Below, piece by piece: positions 30,498 through 39,739 of a DNA stretch of 64,000 bases. The stretch spans positions 451,676 through 515,675 of the forward strand of contig PHBU01000001.1 in assembly GCA_002840685.1 (NCBI GenBank), written 5' to 3'. Both the position numbers and the translations under genes were made by a program. The first letter of the stretch is position 1. Every line of letters begins with the position of its first letter. The notes under the pieces are model-generated. The model was not told the origin of the DNA. It saw only the letters and a program-made list of their open reading frames with translations, and ran no database searches. The DNA is from Chloroflexi bacterium HGW-Chloroflexi-6 (GTDB taxonomy: Bacteria; Chloroflexota; Anaerolineae; Anaerolineales; Villigracilaceae).

Positions 30498-31280
30498 ATG
30501 ATACGCAATACCCCTCGCGAATTTGTTGTTACCGTGGCATCCGACAAAATCCGCTTTATTTTGCCGGATGGGCAGGTTTTGTGTGAAAAAGACAACATTG
30601 TTATACTTGATTCAGAAGATAAAATCGTGGAAATAGGGGAATCGCCGGAAAGTATGCAAAAACAATTTCCGGCAATGTGGCAGAAAATGGAAGGCGAGGT
30701 GACTTTGCTGAACCCGTTTTCTAACACAAACTTTAACCCGTATTTGGCAACCACTCTCCTTGACCACATTGCTTTTCGGGTTCTGCGAGACAAGTTTAAA
30801 AAGGGTTCCGTGCTTTTTCGGGACAAATTAGCCTGGAACATCGTTTTTCCCGGCTATGATGAACTTGACCAGCACGCTAAAGATAGGTTTGAGTTTTACA
30901 TGGCAACCCCCGGGTTTGTTGTAACGAAAAGCTTGCGCATCAATGATGTTCAAAGGGATATACAGGTTTTTCTTGATGCTCAGTCATTCCTGAAAAATCT
31001 TGCTTTCTTGCCGGGTCTGGCTGTTTTTGTTATGTTATGGGCTTTTGCAAATGGGATGTTTGCGCCAGTGTTTTTACCTGGGAGACAATCTGGGCTTGTA
31101 TTCCTACCGGTAATGGGGTTATGCTGGTTTGTAGGTTCTTTTTTGCTGTTATTGATCTGGAAAGCCAAATACCAAAATGGCATCCCTTATGAAATGATTA
31201 TGGCAATGTTGGGCCATGACCGGTTTGGATTGTCCGGGGCTGTGGTTAACTGGCTTTTTGATCGTAAAAAACAGGTGTAG
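30498..31280 (+). CDS. Hypothetical membrane protein, 260 residues
   Basis: I do not recognise a family. The first 170 residues are soluble and mixed. Two membrane helices follow at about 172-195 and 205-228, then a short cytosolic-looking tail (KYQNGIPYEMIMAMLG...FDRKKQV). The ATG at 30498 is preferred over an in-frame TTG inside gatA. By eye the gene is clearly A+T-richer and uses more ATA/TTT/TTA-type codons than its neighbours, which suggests acquisition. It starts right after the AGACCAAAGACG repeat. A role cannot be assigned. Confidence 0.7.
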   Translation: MIRNTPREFVVTVASDKIRFILPDGQVLCEKDNIVILDSEDKIVEIGESPESMQKQFPAMWQKMEGEVTLLNPFSNTNFNPYLATTLLDHIAFRVLRDKFKKGSVLFRDKLAWNIVFPGYDELDQHAKDRFEFYMATPGFVVTKSLRINDVQRDIQVFLDAQSFLKNLAFLPGLAVFVMLWAFANGMFAPVFLPGRQSGLVFLPVMGLCWFVGSFLLLLIWKAKYQNGIPYEMIMAMLGHDRFGLSGAVVNWLFDRKKQV

Positions 31281-31403
31281 TTTTTGGCAAATTCTACATT
31301 GCCAACAGCACACTGTTTGTGTTGTAAAAGTTCCAATGCGTTGAAGGGTGCCAGCTTCTAAATTTCATCCTTCATCCTTCATTCATCATCCTTTGGAGTC
31401 CCC

Positions 31404-32378
<975 letters not shown>

Positions 32379-32380
32379 AA

Positions 32381-33028
32381 ATGTTAACCTTACTGGTGGT
32401 TTTGCTTGGCTGGTTGCTTTCGCTGGCGCTGCATGAGTTTTCGCACGCCTTCGTAGCCTACCATGGGGGGGACTATACGGTCAAAGACAAGGGCTACCTT
32501 GATTTCGACTTGTTCAAGTACACCCATCCAGTTTACTCGTTCCTGCTGCCGATGATTATCCTGATCATGGGCGGGATCGGTCTGCCCGGCGGGGCAGTTT
32601 ATATCGAAACCTGGCGGCTGCGCTCCCGCTGGTGGGAAACCGCCGTTTCGCTGGCCGGGCCGACCTCCAACCTGGTGATCGCGATCGGGCTTTCGATCGT
32701 GTTGCAATTTGATTTTGTCGCCAATTCACTGGTTGGGCCGGGACTGGCCTTTCTGGCGCTCTTGCAGGTGACGGCTGCGCTGTTCAACATGCTGCCGATT
32801 CCCCCATTCGACGGTTACGGCGCGCTGCGCCCTCACCTTAATACGCCCTTGCGTATGCAAATCGACAATTTTGGCCGGTTTTCGCTGTGGATCGTGATCT
32901 TATTGTTCTGGTATGTGCCCGTCGTCAGCGATGTATTCTGGACTGTGGTTTATATCTTTGCCGGTTTTATCAACATTCCGATTGATCTATCGTGGCTGGG
33001 TTACGATCAGTTTATGTTCTGGAAATAA
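32381..33028 (+). CDS. Site-2-protease-family (M50) membrane metalloprotease
   Basis: Membrane protein of 215 residues with the zinc motif HEFSH (His18, Glu19, His22) in the first helix and the second motif NMLPIPPFDGYGAL, where Asp is the third ligand. It belongs to the short S2P group without PDZ domains, which cut membrane-embedded substrates such as anti-sigma factors; the substrate is unknown. The ATG at 32381 lies 2 bp after galE; a longer frame overlaps galE. A 19-bp-stem terminator follows. Confidence 0.88.
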   Translation: MLTLLVVLLGWLLSLALHEFSHAFVAYHGGDYTVKDKGYLDFDLFKYTHPVYSFLLPMIILIMGGIGLPGGAVYIETWRLRSRWWETAVSLAGPTSNLVIAIGLSIVLQFDFVANSLVGPGLAFLALLQVTAALFNMLPIPPFDGYGALRPHLNTPLRMQIDNFGRFSLWIVILLFWYVPVVSDVFWTVVYIFAGFINIPIDLSWLGYDQFMFWK

Positions 33029-33044
33029 GTTCTTTGCTCAGCAT

Positions 33045-33088
33045 AAAAGAAAGTGGAAAGTAGATCAACCTACTTTCCACTTTCTTTT
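33045..33088. terminator. Perfect 19-bp hairpin acting as shared terminator, AAAGTGGAAAGTAG repeat
   Basis: AAAAGAAAGTGGAAAGTAG (33045-33063) is exactly complementary to 33070-33088 across a 6-nt loop, with a T-rich tail. The right arm touches the stop codon of the convergent oxidoreductase gene. The same repeat word forms the hairpin at 49801-49837. Confidence 0.85.
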
Positions 33089-35064
33089 TATTTCGGCAGC
33101 TTGCCCAACTGGCCGGGTGTGAAGTTATCAGGCACAGAACTTGGCCCGGCTTCGAACCCGGCCCGAATTCCATCCAGAGTTTCGTTCCAGAAATCGCGCG
33201 CAGCGGCGAATTTGTCCACGCGGAAGCGTTCGAGCCAGGCCAACAATTCGGGGTCTTTCAGGCCATCGCTTTCCCACTGGACCAGGAATCCCATCAGCAA
33301 GTCGATCACCCGCTCGCTCTCCCAGAAAACAATCTTCCCGGTTTCGCGCTCAAAGATTTCGCGTGAAAGTTTGAACTGGTGGGCCTTGTAATCCACTTCC
33401 AAGCCGTAATGCGCCCGTAAAATCTCATCGGTGATGACTTCTGACCACTTGCGGTGAAAACGGCAAATGCCGCTGTTCTCGTTGAACAACTCATAGGTCA
33501 TGCGCTCGACATTTTTACGACCCAGCATTTCGGGCTGAACAAAATCGACCCCGTAATAAACAAAATACTTGCCCATCATCGGCATCGGGCTGATCATACC
33601 CGGCACCCAATACTGGTTGGGAACCATGCAGCCCTGCTCGCCGTGGCTGATAAAAACCGCCCGGTCAACGCTGCGAATGCCATGCGTTCGGTCCAGTTCG
33701 AGGGCCGCCGCGCGGATTCCCTGACGGAAAATCGCCGCCTTCGGTTCGAAGAGAATCGCTCGCGCCAGATCCATTGCGTACTGGGCATTGAGCATACTGT
33801 CGTTGACGATGTCGAACCGGGCCGGGTCGTCGGCGTAGCTGAAGCGCAGCCGGTCGGCAGGTGGAAAGCCATACTCATGCGGGTCGATCAAACCGTCAGA
33901 AACCAATTCCATGATCCAGGCCAGCGTTCCGCCGCTCTGGATCGAGTCGAAACCCATCGCATCGACAAAATCGTTCAGCAATTCTGCCGCGCGCTGGTCG
34001 AAGACCCCCACCTGCGGCCCCAGAACGTGGTACGGCTCATAATCCTTCTTGTATTGGCCATTCATCTTCTTGCAGACCACCGGGCAAGGTTCGCCGCAGT
34101 GCTGGAACTGCTTGGGCTTGATGGTTTCCTCATTGAACTGCGCCAAGTAATGCTTCAGGATGAAATTCTCATGCTGACGCAAACGCGACTGGACACTCTC
34201 ATACATCGAGCGATAATTGAAACTCAGGATGCGCTCGTTCAGGTCGCGCATGTTGACGCCGAACGTGCCGCCGGTCTCGAACTCCGGCACATAGCGATAT
34301 TTCTCGGTCACAGCCAGGTCGGTCTGGATGGTTTTCTTGCCGAAATGCTCCAGAAAATAGCGGTCGATCTCGGTCGAGTCGCGCAGATCGGGGTCGGCCC
34401 ACTCGCCGCCAAAAACAATCGCCGCGATGTTGTGATACTGGAACAGGCGGCTGCCCAATCCGCCGCGCCCGGCCCAATCGACCACGGCCGTAAAAGCCCC
34501 CTTGCGCACCGGGCTGGAGCCGATCGCACCCTCCTCCGTATATTTGGCCGCCGGGCCGACAGCGCAAATCCGCAGCTTGTCGGGAGCATATTCCATAGCA
34601 TAACGATCGTAAACCGCCTGCTGCAGGGCAAAAAAACCGCTTAACGGCGCGCCATCCGGGCTGGCGTAGCTGGCCCACAGGGCATCGGCGTTGATCGGCT
34701 CGAGACGCACCCGAATTTCGCCTGCCTTGTGGTTGAGCAGCAGCACACTCGGCGTCTCTGCCCGCCCGCGCAAGGCCACATAGTTGACACCCACACCGTG
34801 GAAGGTATAAGCCGCGCCGCCCATACTCGAAAGGTAAAAACCCTCCCACTGCGGGCTCCAGGCGCTGAACACCAGCCGCCGCGAACCGGGGATCGAACTG
34901 CCCGCCAGCAGGCCCTCGCCAAAGGTAAAACTATCCGGGTACGTGTTGAATCGCTGCCAGCCATAATCGGCCGGACCAAGCACGCTCTCGTCGATCGGGC
35001 GCAGGTACCAGTTGCCATTATTAAGATGCACCGTCAATTCGCGTTGAATGATCGGGTAGGTCAT
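33088..35064 (-). CDS. Tungsten-dependent aldehyde:ferredoxin oxidoreductase family enzyme
   Basis: Cytosolic protein of 658 residues. Pterin-binding N-terminal domain features include SSMGGAAYTFHGVGVNYVAL and GRGGLGSRL. Iron-sulfur ligands are Cys323, Cys327 and Cys331 (CGEPCPVVC) plus a C-terminal Cys in NSGICRFHRKW. The first two are separated by three residues, whereas archaeal AOR has CxxC, so the cluster loop may be altered. The family oxidises aldehydes to acids, or acts in reverse, with ferredoxin; the substrate is unknown. No ferredoxin-like small subunit gene adjoins. Divergent from the NYN gene. Confidence 0.9.
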   Translation of the reverse strand: MTYPIIQRELTVHLNNGNWYLRPIDESVLGPADYGWQRFNTYPDSFTFGEGLLAGSSIPGSRRLVFSAWSPQWEGFYLSSMGGAAYTFHGVGVNYVALRGRAETPSVLLLNHKAGEIRVRLEPINADALWASYASPDGAPLSGFFALQQAVYDRYAMEYAPDKLRICAVGPAAKYTEEGAIGSSPVRKGAFTAVVDWAGRGGLGSRLFQYHNIAAIVFGGEWADPDLRDSTEIDRYFLEHFGKKTIQTDLAVTEKYRYVPEFETGGTFGVNMRDLNERILSFNYRSMYESVQSRLRQHENFILKHYLAQFNEETIKPKQFQHCGEPCPVVCKKMNGQYKKDYEPYHVLGPQVGVFDQRAAELLNDFVDAMGFDSIQSGGTLAWIMELVSDGLIDPHEYGFPPADRLRFSYADDPARFDIVNDSMLNAQYAMDLARAILFEPKAAIFRQGIRAAALELDRTHGIRSVDRAVFISHGEQGCMVPNQYWVPGMISPMPMMGKYFVYYGVDFVQPEMLGRKNVERMTYELFNENSGICRFHRKWSEVITDEILRAHYGLEVDYKAHQFKLSREIFERETGKIVFWESERVIDLLMGFLVQWESDGLKDPELLAWLERFRVDKFAAARDFWNETLDGIRAGFEAGPSSVPDNFTPGQLGKLPK

Positions 35065-35106
35065 AAATTCTCCTTGAACCTGGCAGATATTTTACCTGCA
35101 ATCTAC

Positions 35107-35112
35107 TATAAT
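35107..35112 (+). promoter_or_regulatory. -10 box of the NYN gene, leaderless type
   Basis: TATAAT ends 6 nt before the ATG at 35119, and no Shine-Dalgarno is present. A clear -35 at standard spacing is not seen. Confidence 0.5.
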
Positions 35113-35118
35113 GCTGCC

Positions 35119-35607
35119 ATGCCAACCCTGATCGACGGACACAACCTGATTCCCAAAATGGGGCTGCGGCTCGATTCGGTCGATGATGAATTGGATCTAG
35201 TCACCCGTCTGAACGAATTCTGCCGCCTGAGCCGCAAAACCGGTCTGGAAGTGTATTTCGACGGAGCGCCCTCCCCGCAGGCTGGCCCCCGCACGATCGG
35301 CCTGGTCAAAGCCCATTTCGTGCGCCTCGGTCTGACAGCGGATGATGCCATCCGCGACCGGTTGCGCGCCCTGGGCAGATCCGCCAAAAACTGGAGCGTG
35401 GTCAGTTCCGATCGCCAGGTGCAGGCCAACGCTCGCGCCGCTTATGCGCGGGTCATCACATCCGAAGAGTTTGCCGCCGAAGTGATCAACACTCTGCGCG
35501 CCGGACCGCCTGCCAACGCAAAAAAGAGCAACATGACCGAAAGCGAGCTGACCGAATGGCTGGCATTGTTCGGCGAAAAAGGAACCAAGGATAAACCAAA
35601 ATTCTAA
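35119..35607 (+). CDS. NYN-domain RNase, YacP/Rae1-like
   Basis: Protein of 162 residues starting MPTLIDGHNLIPKM, the acidic first motif of PIN-like NYN nucleases. A second acidic region (EVYFDGAPSP) and SSDRQVQANARAAYARV with the third Asp complete the active site. YacP-type proteins cleave mRNA on the ribosome or process RNA. The last 30 residues form a charged tail. A longer frame upstream runs antisense to the oxidoreductase and is rejected, since the promoter lies just before this ATG. Confidence 0.88.
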   Translation: MPTLIDGHNLIPKMGLRLDSVDDELDLVTRLNEFCRLSRKTGLEVYFDGAPSPQAGPRTIGLVKAHFVRLGLTADDAIRDRLRALGRSAKNWSVVSSDRQVQANARAAYARVITSEEFAAEVINTLRAGPPANAKKSNMTESELTEWLALFGEKGTKDKPKF

Positions 35608-35945
35608 TGTATTATTAATACAAAATAGACCGAAAAAGTTGTATATTGTTTCTATAGCATCTGCACCCCCTTTTACTGGTATTTGCAGGTGTTATCCATC
35701 GAACATGGTTTGCATGCCCCCCCCATGCTGATCTGACGGTGGTGTCCCTCCCCCTCAAGATACCCCGCTATGTCCACAAGGCATAGCGGGGTATCGCTTA
35801 AAACAACCAGGGTCAGGGCAGGCAGGATTCTTGCGGCCATTAATGCTATTATTGCCAAGTGGCGGGCGCAGATACTCAACCGGGGCTGAAAACCATCTTT
35901 AAACCCTTATGAAATAAGAGTTGTATTAGATTACCATTGGGCAGC
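35608..35945. other. Intergenic region with one strong hairpin, no gene seen
   Basis: About 340 bp without a credible ORF. It holds a perfect 13-bp stem (ATACCCCGCTATG at 35760-35772 and complement at 35782-35794, 9-nt loop) not followed by a T-run on the plus strand, and an A/T-rich first 60 bp. It may contain a small RNA or just the 3' end of the NYN transcript. Confidence 0.6.
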
Positions 35946-35974
35946 TTGCAAGCCTGCATTCAGGAGCATACAAT
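35946..35974 (+). promoter_or_regulatory. Promoter of the DnaJ-like gene
   Basis: TTGCAA (35946-35951), 17-bp spacer, TACAAT (35969-35974). The -10 ends 4 nt before the first ATG (35979) and 7 nt before the second (35982). The spacing predicts a transcript starting almost at the ATG. The -35 lies in a small palindrome GCTTGCAAGC. Confidence 0.7.
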
Positions 35975-35978
35975 AAAC

Positions 35979-36887
35979 ATGATGGACTATAAAGATTATT
36001 ATCAGGTTTTGGGTGTCCCACGCTCGGCCAGCGCCGATGAAATTCGCACGGCTTATCGCAAACTGGCAATGAAATATCACCCTGACCGCAACCCAAACGA
36101 CAAACAGGCCGAAGATCACTTCAAAGATGCCAACGAGGCCTACCAGGTGCTTTCTGACCCGCAGAAACGCGCCCGCTATGACCAGTTGGGTTCGGCCTAT
36201 TCATCCTGGCAGAGTCGCGGCGCACCCGGCGGCGGATTCGACTGGAGCCAGTGGACCACCGGCCAGCCCAGCAGCGGCGGACAACAGGTCAATTTCGACG
36301 ATCTGTTTGGGGGCAGCGGCGCATTTTCCGATTTCTTCAGTTCCATCTTCGGCGGGATGCCAGCCGGGGGCGCTGCAGGCGGCGGATTCAGCCAGCGCAT
36401 GGCGCGCCCAAATGAACAGCCGCTCAGCATTTCTTTGCAAGAAGCCTATGCCGGCACCAGCCGCATCCTCGAAGGCGGCGGGAAGCGGGTGACACTGCGC
36501 ATTCCGGCCGGGGTCAAAACCGGATCGAAAGTCCGCGCGGCCGGGGCCTCACCTGACGGGTCGGATGTCTACCTTAAGATCAACGTGGAACAGGACCCCA
36601 ATTTTGAGCGCAAAGACAACGATCTGCACACCACCGCCAGCATCGATATTTTCACCGCCCTGCTCGGCGGCGAGGCCGAGGTTCAAACCCTGGGCGGCAA
36701 AATTCGCCTGACCATTCCGGCCGGAACCCAGCCAGAGCAACTGATCCGCCTGGCCGGGCGCGGCATGCCGCATGTCAAATCGCCCGAAAGCAAAGGCGAC
36801 CTGTATGTGCGGATCAAGGTTCAAATCCCTAAAAATTTGAGCGCCGAACAACGGGAACTGCTCGAACAGGCGCGCAAAACTAAATAA
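35979..36887 (+). CDS. DnaJ-class co-chaperone, CbpA-like (type II Hsp40)
   Basis: Protein of about 302 residues. J domain at the N terminus with HPD (MKYHPDRNP) that stimulates DnaK. A Gly/Phe/Ser-rich stretch follows to about residue 140, then the two beta-barrel substrate-binding domains ([36 protein letters not shown]). There is no cysteine-rich zinc finger, which separates it from DnaJ proper. Either of two consecutive ATGs may be used; the promoter favours the second. It is followed by a HtrA-like gene 30 bp later, a stress-protein pairing. Confidence 0.92.
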   Translation: MMDYKDYYQVLGVPRSASADEIRTAYRKLAMKYHPDRNPNDKQAEDHFKDANEAYQVLSDPQKRARYDQLGSAYSSWQSRGAPGGGFDWSQWTTGQPSSGGQQVNFDDLFGGSGAFSDFFSSIFGGMPAGGAAGGGFSQRMARPNEQPLSISLQEAYAGTSRILEGGGKRVTLRIPAGVKTGSKVRAAGASPDGSDVYLKINVEQDPNFERKDNDLHTTASIDIFTALLGGEAEVQTLGGKIRLTIPAGTQPEQLIRLAGRGMPHVKSPESKGDLYVRIKVQIPKNLSAEQRELLEQARKTK

Positions 36888-36917
36888 TCAAACAGTTTTA
36901 TCGTTTCAGGAGTATCT

Positions 36918-38069
36918 ATGAACAGGAAACTTAATTTACTGGTGATCATCAGCGTGCTCGTAGTTGCATCGCTGGCTTGCCGCGCATTTGTCCCCACCGA
37001 AGGCGGGACATTGGAATTACCGACCATTGAAACACAACAGCCAGTTGCACCGATCGTTGTCAGCACCGATCTGCTCGAAGAGCAAAACATGCTGGTTAAT
37101 TTGTATGAGAGTGTTTACCCGGGCGTTGTTTCGATACAGGTTCTGACCGAGGCTGGCGGCGGACAAGGCTCCGGGTTTGTCTTTGACAAACAGGGGCATA
37201 TCGTTACTAATTATCACGTTGTCGAAAACGCCACACAAATTGAAGTGATCTTCCCATCCGGGTTACGCACTTACGGTGAAGTCCGCGGCATAGATCTGGA
37301 TTCTGACCTGGCCGTGATCAAAGTCGATGTTCCTGAGAACGAATTGACGGCGCTGCCCCTGGGCAACTCAGACGAGCTTAAAGTAGGGCAGACTGTCATC
37401 GCGATCGGCAACCCCTTCGGCTTAAGCGGAACGATGACCACCGGGATCGTTTCGGCCCTGGGCCGCACCCTGCCATCCGATCGCGAGGCCCCTGGCGGAG
37501 GCGTTTTCAACGCTGCTGACCTGATCCAGACCGATGCAGCCATCAACCCCGGCAACTCTGGCGGTCCGCTCTTCAACTTGAACGGTGAGGTGATCGGCGT
37601 CAATCGCGCCATTCGGACGGTCGCCAGCAATACCCAGGGTGAACCGGTCAACTCGGGGATCGGTTTTGCGATCTCGGTCAATATCATCAAGCGGGTTGCG
37701 CCTGAAATCATCAAAAATGGCAAATACGACTACCCTTACATGGGGATTGCCTCGATCAGTGATTTTACGATCGAGATGATCGAAGCGCTTAAGCTGCCGC
37801 AGTTCACCGGCCTTTACATCACCGCGATCCAGCCCAACAGCCCGGCAGCGCGCGCCGGTTTGCGGGCCGGCGAAGATGAAACAGCCATTCAGGGGTTGTT
37901 CTCGGGCGGCGACCTGATTATTGCCATTGACGGCCACCCGGTCAAAATCTATGATGATCTGATGCGTTACCTGGTCTCAAACAAAGGTCCCGAGGATCAA
38001 GTTGTGCTGACCATCTTGCGCGATGGCGAGCAGATCGAAGTTCCGCTGACACTCGACAAACGGCCATAG
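36918..38069 (+). CDS. HtrA/DegP-like serine protease with PDZ domain, lipoprotein
   Basis: Protein of 383 residues with a lipobox (VVASLAC, Cys21), so probably membrane-anchored outside the cytoplasm. Trypsin-like triad: His100 (TNYHVV), Asp130 (DLDSDLAVI), Ser214 (PGNSGGPLF). A single PDZ domain occupies about residues 275-375 (GLYITAIQPNSPAARAGLRAGED). It degrades or refolds damaged exported proteins. It is in an operon with the DnaJ-like gene and has a terminator just downstream. A lipid anchor replaces the usual membrane helix. Confidence 0.94.
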   Translation: MNRKLNLLVIISVLVVASLACRAFVPTEGGTLELPTIETQQPVAPIVVSTDLLEEQNMLVNLYESVYPGVVSIQVLTEAGGGQGSGFVFDKQGHIVTNYHVVENATQIEVIFPSGLRTYGEVRGIDLDSDLAVIKVDVPENELTALPLGNSDELKVGQTVIAIGNPFGLSGTMTTGIVSALGRTLPSDREAPGGGVFNAADLIQTDAAINPGNSGGPLFNLNGEVIGVNRAIRTVASNTQGEPVNSGIGFAISVNIIKRVAPEIIKNGKYDYPYMGIASISDFTIEMIEALKLPQFTGLYITAIQPNSPAARAGLRAGEDETAIQGLFSGGDLIIAIDGHPVKIYDDLMRYLVSNKGPEDQVVLTILRDGEQIEVPLTLDKRP

Positions 38070-38082
38070 AGCCATTAGAAAA

Positions 38083-38115
38083 ACAAGACGCCAGGAAAAA
38101 ATCCTGGCGTCTTGT
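38083..38115. terminator. Terminator after the htrA-like gene
   Basis: ACAAGACGCCAGGA (38083-38096) pairs with TCCTGGCGTCTTGT (38102-38115). The A-run before it suits the opposing transcript as well. Confidence 0.8.
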
Positions 38116-38137
38116 GCGTTAAATCGAGAGCCTGGTT

Positions 38138-38779
38138 TTACCCGAAGCGTTCCTCGCGCCAGACATCGGCACGGTTGTGGTAGCCAGCCTGCTCCCAAAA
38201 GCCGCGCCGGTTGGCGGACATGAATTCCAATCCGCGCAGCCACTTGGCGCCCTTCCAAAAATAGGGGGTCTCGAGCTCAGATTTTTCGGGGATATACCCC
38301 ACCACCCCGCGCAGCGGGTAGCCATGGTCAGGGCTGAGCGGTTCACCGTCAAAATGGGTCGCCAGCAGGAAGCTGTCCTGCAAGATCACATCCAGCGAGA
38401 GATTGACAGTGAAACCAAATTCGGCGTGCTGCATGACATATTTGGCGGTCGGCTTGAGCTTGATGAAACCTTGCTCAACCAACGTTCGAACCGAAACGCC
38501 CTCCCAGCGGGTGTCGAACTTGCTCCAGCGCGTCACGCAGTGGATATCCATCAGCAAACTGGTACGCGGGAGCTGGTTGAACTCTTCCCATGTCCAGCGC
38601 GTTTCCTGTTCGACTTCACCCCAGACGCGAAAATCCCAGGTAGCCGGGTTGAAAGGCGGGACAGGGCCATAATGCAACACCGGGAATTTTAAAGTCAGCG
38701 ATTGCCCGGCAGGCAGCCGTCCTTCGTTGCGAACTCGTTCTTCTTCTTTTCTGCGGTCAGGGCCTTCAAATAGAAACAT
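38138..38779 (-). CDS. Sulfite-oxidase-fold molybdopterin oxidoreductase, cytoplasmic
   Basis: Protein of 213 residues with the molybdenum-binding Cys81 in MDIHCVTRWSKFD and the later HGYPLRGVVGYIPEKS motif, both typical of the SUOX fold. There is no Tat signal, heme domain or dimerisation domain, so it belongs to the small stand-alone oxidoreductase group related to MsrP/YedY. The substrate is unknown. AGGAGA precedes the ATG. It is a separate transcription unit 85 bp from the CitE-like gene. Confidence 0.88.
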   Translation of the reverse strand: MFLFEGPDRRKEEERVRNEGRLPAGQSLTLKFPVLHYGPVPPFNPATWDFRVWGEVEQETRWTWEEFNQLPRTSLLMDIHCVTRWSKFDTRWEGVSVRTLVEQGFIKLKPTAKYVMQHAEFGFTVNLSLDVILQDSFLLATHFDGEPLSPDHGYPLRGVVGYIPEKSELETPYFWKGAKWLRGLEFMSANRRGFWEQAGYHNRADVWREERFG

Positions 38780-38864
38780 AATCGGAGTTCTCCTATCGCA
38801 ATAAATTATACCGAGGAAGAACTCCGAAAGAAATTAATTCTTTGTAAGAGAATTGTGGGGTAAA

Positions 38865-39734
38865 TCAGGCTTTGCCTGCCGCCCGCGCCCGTTCTAAAAC
38901 ATTCTGGGCCGATTTAAGCAGGGGCAAGTCGATCATTTTGCCATCCAGATCGTAGGCGCCCGTACCCCTGGCCTGGTTCATTTCAAAGGTTTGCACCACC
39001 CTTTTTGCGTAGGCGATGGCTTCATTATTTGGGGTAAACGCATCCTGAACCGGTTCAACCTGGGCCGGGTGAATGACTTGTTTGCCGGTATAACCCAACT
39101 GCGCGCCAAACAGCGCATCGCGGCGGGCCAGTTGCGGGTCGCGGAAGTCAACGGTCACCAGGTCGATGGCCTGCAAGCCATGAGCGGCGGCAGCGGTTAC
39201 CAGCGCAGAGCGGGCGTACAGCACCTCGAGCGATTCGGCGGTGCGGGTCGCGCCGATGCTGGCCGCGTAATCCTCCGCCCCAAAAATCAGCGCGTCCAAT
39301 CGGGGATGGGCGGCCAATTCCTTGAGATTTAAAATTCCGCGCGCGCTTTCAACCACCAGGATCATGCGAATCGAATTAACCGGCCAGCCATTTTTCAATT
39401 CAGCGGCTTCGATCTTTTCGCTGACCCAGGCCACCTGTTCGGGCGTCTCGGCCTTGGGCAGCACAACCCCGTCAGGGTGAAAGGGCAAGACCACTGCCAG
39501 ATCATCGGCTTCAAGGCCGGTGCCAATCCCATTGATGCGCGCCAACTTCTCCGCTGTGCCAAAATCCAGTTCGCGCAAGGCGCGGGCGATGGTTTCGCGG
39601 GCTTCGGCCTTGCGACTGGCTGCCGCGCCATCTTCCATGTCCATGCAAATACAATCCACACCCAGAGTCAGGGCTTTGGTGATTTTTTTCCAATCATCAC
39701 CGGGCATGTAGAGCAGGGCACGTCGCGAACGCAT
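38865..39734 (-). CDS. HpcH/HpaI aldolase/citrate lyase family protein, CitE-like
   Basis: Cytosolic protein of 289 residues. Marks: MRSRRALLYMPGDDWKKITKAL, DCICMDMEDGA (metal-binding acidic residues), PKAETPEQV, LVVESARGILN and ALIFGAEDYAASIGATRT. The family covers citrate lyase beta, malyl-CoA/citramalyl-CoA lyases and malyl-CoA thioesterase; stand-alone copies without CitD/CitF usually act on CoA thioesters. It begins 5 bp after the kinase stop and is the second gene of that operon. Confidence 0.88.
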   Translation of the reverse strand: MRSRRALLYMPGDDWKKITKALTLGVDCICMDMEDGAAASRKAEARETIARALRELDFGTAEKLARINGIGTGLEADDLAVVLPFHPDGVVLPKAETPEQVAWVSEKIEAAELKNGWPVNSIRMILVVESARGILNLKELAAHPRLDALIFGAEDYAASIGATRTAESLEVLYARSALVTAAAAHGLQAIDLVTVDFRDPQLARRDALFGAQLGYTGKQVIHPAQVEPVQDAFTPNNEAIAYAKRVVQTFEMNQARGTGAYDLDGKMIDLPLLKSAQNVLERARAAGKA

Positions 39735-39739
39735 GGCTT

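Noticed and set aside
33454..34644. Open frame of about 396 codons opposite the tungsten oxidoreductase gene
   Set aside because: Lies fully antisense to a well-recognised gene, with low-complexity His/Arg/Asp-rich translation typical of frames mirrored from GC-rich codons.
35673..35879. 68-codon minus-strand frame in the gap before the DnaJ-like gene
   Set aside because: No ribosome-binding site, contains the 13-bp hairpin, and the translation shows no family features.
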